The notes under the pieces are model-generated. The model was not told where the DNA came from. It saw nothing but the letters and a program-made list of their open reading frames with translations, and searched no databases. Below, piece after piece: positions 13,590-17,819 of a stretch of DNA of 17,819 nucleotides. The position numbers and the translations under genes were made by a program. This DNA comes from Rhodoferax sp. (lineage in GTDB: Bacteria > Pseudomonadota > Gammaproteobacteria > Burkholderiales > Burkholderiaceae_C): NCBI GenBank assembly GCA_028292305.1, contig JAQGMQ010000553.1, positions 1 to 17,819 of the forward strand. The letters run 5' to 3'. Every line of letters starts with the position of its first letter. Within the stretch, counting starts at the first letter, position 1.

Positions 13590-14354
13590 ATGTGCCAACT
13601 GCTTGGAATGAACTGCAATACACCCACCGACGTGGTGTTCAGCTTTACCGGTTTTGCCGAACGCGGCGGGCGGACGGACCACCATGCCGACGGCTGGGGC
13701 ATCGCGTTTTTCGAGGGCTCGGGCCTGCGGCATTTCGTGGACCACCAGCCGGCCTGCGAGTCGCCGGTGGCCGAGCTGATCCGGCGCTACCCGATCAAGA
13801 GCAAGAACGTGATCTCGCACATCCGCAAGGCCACGCAGGGCGTGGTGGCGCTGCAGAACTGCCATCCGTTCGTGCGCGAGCTGTGGGGGCGCTACTGGGT
13901 GTTCGCGCACAACGGCGATCTGAAGGATTTCAATCCGCGGCTGCACGGCAGCTTTCGCCCCGTGGGCACCACCGACAGCGAACGTGCCTTCTGCTGGATC
14001 ATGCAGGAGATGGCCAAGTCGCATGCCGGCGTGCCGTCGGTCGAAGAGCTCACCATCACCTTGCGCGAACTCGCCGCCAAGGTCGCAACCCACGGCACTT
14101 TCAACTTCATGTTGTCGAACGGCCTGGCGCTGTGGGCGCATGCGTCCACCAACCTGCACTACGTGGAGCGCAAACACCCGTTCGCCCACGCGCACTTGGC
14201 CGACGAAGACCTGAACATCGACTTCGCGCGCAACACCACGCCCAACGACCGGGTGGCCGTGGTCGTTACTGCGCCGCTCACCACCAACGAAGCCTGGACG
14301 GCCTTCGCGCCCGGCGAACTCAAGGTGTTCGTCGACGGCCAGGCGGTGGGCTGA
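13590..14354 (+). CDS. Class II glutamine amidotransferase, YafJ-like
   Basis: A 254-residue protein, nearly the length of E. coli YafJ. Cys2 (MCQLLGMNCN) is the expected N-terminal nucleophile of class II (Ntn) glutamine amidotransferases once Met is removed. Other matches in order are DHHADGWGIAFFEG, the PIKSKNVISHIRKAT segment, NCHPFVRELWGRYWVFAHNGDL (the glutamine-site HNGD), FRPVGTTDSERAFCW, and NTTPNDRVAVVVTAPLT near the end. Only the glutaminase domain is present: no synthetase partner is fused or adjacent, so the ammonia acceptor, or whether it is simply a hydrolase, is unknown. ATG 13590 has no ribosome site; a -10-like hexamer lies 6 nt upstream. It is convergent with the GST gene, 22 bp away. 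Confidence 0.9.
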   Translation: MCQLLGMNCNTPTDVVFSFTGFAERGGRTDHHADGWGIAFFEGSGLRHFVDHQPACESPVAELIRRYPIKSKNVISHIRKATQGVVALQNCHPFVRELWGRYWVFAHNGDLKDFNPRLHGSFRPVGTTDSERAFCWIMQEMAKSHAGVPSVEELTITLRELAAKVATHGTFNFMLSNGLALWAHASTNLHYVERKHPFAHAHLADEDLNIDFARNTTPNDRVAVVVTAPLTTNEAWTAFAPGELKVFVDGQAVG

Positions 14355-14362
14355 ACGCGCGT

Positions 14363-14376
14363 TCCGCGGTTGCGGA
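14363..14376. terminator. Small hairpin between convergent genes
   Basis: TCCGC-GGTT-GCGGA (14363-14376) is a 5-bp stem with a 4-nt loop filling most of the 22-bp gap between the amidotransferase stop and the GST stop. Position fits a shared terminator, but the stem is short and no T-run follows. Confidence 0.25.
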
Positions 14377-14985
14377 TCAACCGCCGGGGAAGGTGGCTTT
14401 CATCGAAGGCCGCTCGCTGAATTCCGCGAACCAGGCCGCAGTGGCCGGTGCACCGTCGCGCCAGTCGAATTCGGCAAAACGAAAGTCCAGGTAACCCAGC
14501 GCGCAGCCGAAGCTGATGGTGGCGATGTCCACCCGCGCACCGAATGCCGGCGTCGCTTCCTCCAGCCAGCGCAGGCCGGCCCATACCTTGTCGAGCTGGC
14601 CATCGGTCCAGGCCGTCCAGCGCAAGGGCTCGGGCCGGGCGGTCACCTCGTAACGCGCCAGCAACAGCGCCGCCAGCATGCCGTCGGCCAGCGCGTGTTC
14701 GGTCAACACCTTCCAGCGCGGCAGGCCCGCCGCTGGCAGCAGCGTGCCGCCGAACTCGGCATTCAGGTATTCGACGATCACGTGGCTGTCGAACAGCACG
14801 GTGCCATCGTCGGTGAAGAAGGTCGGCACCTGGCCCAGCGGGTTGCTCTCCACGATCACCGGGGTGCGGTTCACCGGGTGGGCCGACGCCGGCATCTTCT
14901 CGATGCGGTCGGCCACGCCGAGTTCATGCGCGGCGACCAGGCACTTGCGCACGAACGGCGAGGCGGGCGAAAAATGGATCTTCAT
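14377..14985 (-). CDS. Glutathione S-transferase, YibF-like
   Basis: A 202-residue protein, the same length as E. coli YibF. The N-terminal thioredoxin-like domain (about 1-80) has the glutathione-site signature SPASPFVRK (Ser9 is the likely thiol-contacting residue), NPLGQVPTFFTDDGTVLFDSHVIVEYLN with the cis-proline in QVP and the Asp-Ser gamma-glutamyl contact. The all-helical C-terminal domain includes IATISFGCALGYLDFRF, the GST N-capping region. It would conjugate or reduce with glutathione in the cytosol; the electrophile is unknown. Its gene lies 9 bp after gshB on the same strand, so one transcript would encode both the maker and a user of glutathione. Confidence 0.92.
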   Translation of the reverse strand: MKIHFSPASPFVRKCLVAAHELGVADRIEKMPASAHPVNRTPVIVESNPLGQVPTFFTDDGTVLFDSHVIVEYLNAEFGGTLLPAAGLPRWKVLTEHALADGMLAALLLARYEVTARPEPLRWTAWTDGQLDKVWAGLRWLEEATPAFGARVDIATISFGCALGYLDFRFAEFDWRDGAPATAAWFAEFSERPSMKATFPGG

Positions 14986-14994
14986 GGTCTGGCC

Positions 14995-15963
14995 TTATTT
15001 GGAGGATGCCGCCAGCGCGGCTTCGAGCGCGTCGATGAACAGCGCCGCCACGTCGCAGCCGGTCTGGTCGAAGATTTCCTGGAAACACGTGGGGCTGGTC
15101 ACGTTGATTTCGGTCACGCAGTCGCCGATCACGTCGATGCCGGCCAGCAGCAGGCCACGCGCCGCGAGCACCGGACCCAGCGCTTCGCCGATCTCGCGGT
15201 CGCGTGCCGACAGCGGCTGCGCCACGCCCAGGCCGCCAGCCGCCAGGTTGCCACGCACCTCGCCGCCCTGCGGGATGCGCGCCAGGCAGTACGGCACGGG
15301 CACGCCGCCGATCACCAGCACGCGTTTGTCGCCCTGCGCAATCTCGGGCAGAAACTTTTGCACCATCACGCTTTGCGCGCCGAATTTGTTCAGCGTCTCG
15401 ATGATGCCGCCGAGGTTCAGCCCGTCTTCCTTCACGCGGAAGATGCCGGTGCCGCCCATGCCGTCCAGCGGCTTCAAAATGATGTCCTTGTGCTCGTCGT
15501 GGAAGCGGCGGATGCCGTCGGCACTGCGTGTCACGAGCGTCGGCCCAATGAACTGCGGGAACTCCATGATCGCCAGTTTCTCGGGATGGTCGCGCAGCGC
15601 CGCCGGCTTGTTGAACACCTTGGCGCCCTCGCGCTCGGCCTGCTCCAGCAGGTGGGTGGCGTAGAAGAATTCGGAATCGAATGGCGGGTCTTTGCGCATC
15701 ACGATGGCGCCGAAATCCTTGAGCGCGCGCGGGCGCCCGTCCGACAGCGGCAACGCCGGGCCGTACCAGGCCGGCTTCTCGCCGGTCAGCACGATGTCCT
15801 GCACCTTGGCCGTGACCACGCCGCCGCGTTCCCACTGCAGGTGGCGCGGCTCGCAGGCCGAGATCGTGTGGCCGCGCCGCTGCGCCTCGCGCATCATCAC
15901 GAAGGTGGTGTCTTTGTAGATCTTGAAGGACTCGAGCGGGTCGGCAATGAAGAGGATGTTCAT
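14995..15963 (-). CDS. gshB: Glutathione synthetase
   Basis: A 322-residue ATP-grasp enzyme that joins gamma-glutamylcysteine and glycine, using ATP, to make glutathione. The bacterial GshB signatures are clear: MNILFIADPLESFKIYKDTT at the N-terminus, MRKDPPFDSEFFYATHLLE (about 89-107), LKPLDGMGGTGIF (about 163-175, the ATP-binding glycine loop), and GIDVIGDCVTEINVTSPTCFQEI (about 275-297, metal ligands Glu and Asn). ATG 15963 gives the conserved N-terminus; an open frame continues upstream to 16209 but that part is recG on the other strand. No Shine-Dalgarno is visible; an AATAAT hexamer lies 6 nt upstream. First gene of a pair with the GST, divergent from recG across 121 bp. Confidence 0.96.
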   Translation of the reverse strand: MNILFIADPLESFKIYKDTTFVMMREAQRRGHTISACEPRHLQWERGGVVTAKVQDIVLTGEKPAWYGPALPLSDGRPRALKDFGAIVMRKDPPFDSEFFYATHLLEQAEREGAKVFNKPAALRDHPEKLAIMEFPQFIGPTLVTRSADGIRRFHDEHKDIILKPLDGMGGTGIFRVKEDGLNLGGIIETLNKFGAQSVMVQKFLPEIAQGDKRVLVIGGVPVPYCLARIPQGGEVRGNLAAGGLGVAQPLSARDREIGEALGPVLAARGLLLAGIDVIGDCVTEINVTSPTCFQEIFDQTGCDVAALFIDALEAALAASSK

Positions 15964-15969
15964 CGCGGG

Positions 15970-15975
15970 ATTATT
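15970..15975 (-). promoter_or_regulatory. -10-like hexamer 6 nt before gshB
   Basis: On the minus strand AATAAT (5 of 6 to TATAAT) is followed by CCCGCG and then ATG 15963. There is no ribosome site between them. The geometry would start transcription at or beside the start codon. The -35 region is weak. Confidence 0.4.
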
Positions 15976-16072
15976 GCAAGGATTGCTGGCGACGGCCTGG
16001 CCGCGCCGGGTGCCCCTTCGACCGGTGCCGCGGTCGGCACCACCCCAAGACGCAAACGCGCCAGCCAGCGGG

Positions 16073-16078
16073 CAGAAT
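16073..16078 (+). promoter_or_regulatory. -10-like hexamer 6 nt before recG
   Basis: CAGAAT (4 of 6 to TATAAT) is followed by CCCCCG and then ATG 16085, mirroring the gshB arrangement on the other side of the same gap. No Shine-Dalgarno and no good -35 are visible. Confidence 0.3.
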
Positions 16079-16084
16079 CCCCCG

Positions 16085-17819
16085 ATGCCCGAAAACCAGC
16101 CGGTCGCCCCTGCCAACCCTGTCGCCGCTCCCGCCAAGCCTGCGCCGGCCGCCAAAGCCATGAGCCCGGCCCAGAAGGCACTGCAAAAGCTCGGCCTTCG
16201 GCGCGACATCGACCTGGCGCTGCACCTGCCGCTGCGTTATGAGGACGAGACCCGGATCGTGCGGCTGGCCGATGCGCGCGAAGGCGACACCGTGCAGATC
16301 GAAGCCGTGGTCACCCATGCCGAGATCGGCCTACACCCGCGGCGTCAACTGCTGGTGACCGTGGACGATGGCTCGGACACCTGCACCCTGCGCTTCTTCA
16401 CGTTCTACCCCTCGCACCAGAAGGCATTGGCCGTGGGCGCGGCGGTGCGGGTGCGCGGCGAGATCCGTGGCGGCTTCATCGGCCGGCAGATGCTGCACCC
16501 GCAGTTCCAGGCCGCCGGCGGCGAGTTGCCCAACGCGTTGACGCCTGTGTATCCCACGGTGGCCGGCCTGCCCCAGGCCTACCTGCGCCGCGCCGTGCAA
16601 AGCGGGCTGAACCGGGCCGACTTCAGTGACACCCTGCCGCCGGGCCTGCCGGGTTACGCGGCCGACGTGGCGCCAGACACCGCGGGCAACGCGTCGTGCC
16701 CCAGCGTCTGGCGGCTTCGCGATGCCCTCAGGTTTTTGCACCACCCCACGCCCGACGTGTCGCTGGCCGCACTCGAAGACCGCAGCCACCCGGCCTGGCA
16801 GCGGCTCAAGGCCGAGGAACTGCTGGCGCAGCAGCTCTCGCAGCTGTTTGCCAAACGCGAACGCGACCGCCTGCACGCGCCGAAGCTCGAGCCGCTGCGT
16901 TCGGCCGGGTTGTCGCTGCACGAACAGCTGCTGGCCGTGTTGCCGTTCGCACTCACCGCCGCGCAGCGCCGCGTGGGCACCGAGATCGCCGAGGACCTGG
17001 CCCGGCCCGTGCCCATGAACCGGCTGCTGCAGGGCGACGTGGGCGCCGGCAAGACCGTGGTGGCCGCATTGGCCGCGGCCATCTGCATCGACGCGGGCTG
17101 GCAATGTGCGTTGATGGCGCCCACCGAGATCCTGGCCGACCAGCATTTCCGAAAACTGGTCGGCTGGCTCGAGCCACTGCTGGCGCCGCGCGGGCGCAAG
17201 GTGGCCTGGCTCACCGGTAGCCAGAAAAAGAAGGAACGCGACGCCATGCTGGCCCTGATCGCCAGCGGCGAGGCCGCGCTGGTGGTGGGCACCCACGCCG
17301 TCATTCAACAGCGGGTGGTCTTCAAGCGCCTGGCGCTGGCGTTGATCGACGAGCAGCACCGCTTCGGCGTGGCCCAGCGGCTGGCCTTGCGCGACAAGAT
17401 GCACAGCGGCGGCGTGTTGGAAGCGGACGGCGAGGTTGCGGCCCAGGGCCGCCCCAAGCTGGAACGCGGGCCCTCGGGGGGCCGCGACCCGCAGGGCAGC
17501 GGAGCGCGGGGGCCAATAGTTTTTGAGCCCCATCTGCTGATGATGACCGCCACGCCGATCCCGCGCACCCTGGCCATGAGCTACTACGCCGACCTGGACG
17601 TGTCCACCATCGATGAGTTGCCGCCCGGCCGCACGCCCATCGTCACCAAGGTCATCCACGAGCAGCGCCGCGACGAAGTCATCGAGCGCATCCGTGCCCA
17701 GCTCGACCAGGGCCGCCAGGTGTATTGGGTCTGCCCGCTGATCGAAGAAAGCGAGGCGCTGGATTTGCGCAACGCCACCGAGACGCATGAAACGCTCAGC
17801 GCCGCACTGCCGGGCGTCA
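16085..17819 (+). CDS. recG: ATP-dependent DNA helicase RecG, 3' end cut by window
   Basis: 578 codons of the reading frame are present; the end of the helicase domain lies beyond the window (E. coli RecG has 693 residues). RecG reverses stalled replication forks and moves branched DNA. The N-terminal OB-fold 'wedge' region starts at about 45 (DLALHLPLRYEDETRIV). The helicase part has Walker A GDVGAGKT (317-324), APTEILADQH, GTHAVIQ, the DEQH box (422-425, then RFGV), TATPIPRTLAMS (from 488), and IDELPPGRTPIVTKV. A low-complexity run (about 439-480) separates DEQH from TATP, where E. coli has only a few residues. ATG 16085 begins a 25-residue Pro/Ala tail; Met26 (SPAQKALQKLG) is another possible start. 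No Shine-Dalgarno precedes ATG 16085. Confidence 0.95.
   Translation, partial: MPENQPVAPANPVAAPAKPAPAAKAMSPAQKALQKLGLRRDIDLALHLPLRYEDETRIVRLADAREGDTVQIEAVVTHAEIGLHPRRQLLVTVDDGSDTCTLRFFTFYPSHQKALAVGAAVRVRGEIRGGFIGRQMLHPQFQAAGGELPNALTPVYPTVAGLPQAYLRRAVQSGLNRADFSDTLPPGLPGYAADVAPDTAGNASCPSVWRLRDALRFLHHPTPDVSLAALEDRSHPAWQRLKAEELLAQQLSQLFAKRERDRLHAPKLEPLRSAGLSLHEQLLAVLPFALTAAQRRVGTEIAEDLARPVPMNRLLQGDVGAGKTVVAALAAAICIDAGWQCALMAPTEILADQHFRKLVGWLEPLLAPRGRKVAWLTGSQKKKERDAMLALIASGEAALVVGTHAVIQQRVVFKRLALALIDEQHRFGVAQRLALRDKMHSGGVLEADGEVAAQGRPKLERGPSGGRDPQGSGARGPIVFEPHLLMMTATPIPRTLAMSYYADLDVSTIDELPPGRTPIVTKVIHEQRRDEVIERIRAQLDQGRQVYWVCPLIEESEALDLRNATETHETLSAALPGV

Noticed and set aside
14695..16242. 515-codon plus-strand open frame opposite gshB and the GST
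   Set aside because: It is a shadow frame of gshB, rich in Arg, His and Gln, with no recognisable motif.
16331..17788. 485-codon minus-strand open frame opposite recG
   Set aside because: It is antisense to RecG, whose helicase motifs are intact in the plus strand.

Overview
The window is GC-rich, densely packed DNA of a betaproteobacterium. The gene set (orphan Bug-type binding protein with a CoA-transferase and an HMG-CoA-lyase-like enzyme, malate synthase G, gshB next to recG, a YafJ-like amidotransferase, a CWC protein) and the codon use suggest a member of the Comamonadaceae (Variovorax/Acidovorax/Rhodoferax-like). That placement is inference from gene content. I see no rRNA, tRNA, transposase, phage gene or CRISPR array.

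Layout. (1) 1-159: 3' end of a PsiF-repeat gene. (2) 176-5542: a LysR regulator divergent from a three-gene tripartite efflux operon (MFS pump, HlyD/EmrA adaptor, NodT-type outer-membrane lipoprotein); a 15-bp palindrome of LysR type lies in the shared promoter region. (3) 5611-8729, minus strand: an operon of HMG-CoA-lyase-like enzyme, type III CoA-transferase and periplasmic Bug solute-binding protein, divergent from an IclR regulator (8830-9612). The AT-rich gap carries a direct repeat with 20-bp periodicity that looks like the operator. (4) 9735-11906: malate synthase G (glcB) with all expected catalytic residues. (5) 11928-13378: an unrecognised exported or anchored protein, a cysteine-rich CWC protein and a 4-OT-like tautomerase with altered active-site positions. 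(6) 13363-13487: a long imperfect inverted repeat that starts inside the tautomerase gene and supplies its stop codon. (7) 13590-17819: class II amidotransferase, a convergent gshB/GST pair, and a divergent recG cut by the window end.

How they may work together. The lyase operon would activate and split a branched organic acid to acetyl-CoA plus a keto acid. Malate synthase G next door condenses acetyl-CoA with glyoxylate, and the IclR regulator sits between the two, so this looks like one carbon-assimilation neighbourhood. GshB makes glutathione and the GST encoded 9 bp downstream would use it.

The points most worth a second look are the inverted repeat at 13363-13487, a low-complexity in-frame insertion in RecG between the DEQH and TATP motifs, -10-like hexamers only 6-8 nt upstream of four start codons that lack a Shine-Dalgarno (possible leaderless mRNAs), and the spaced operator repeats of the IclR region. 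I did not find a clearly new multi-gene system.
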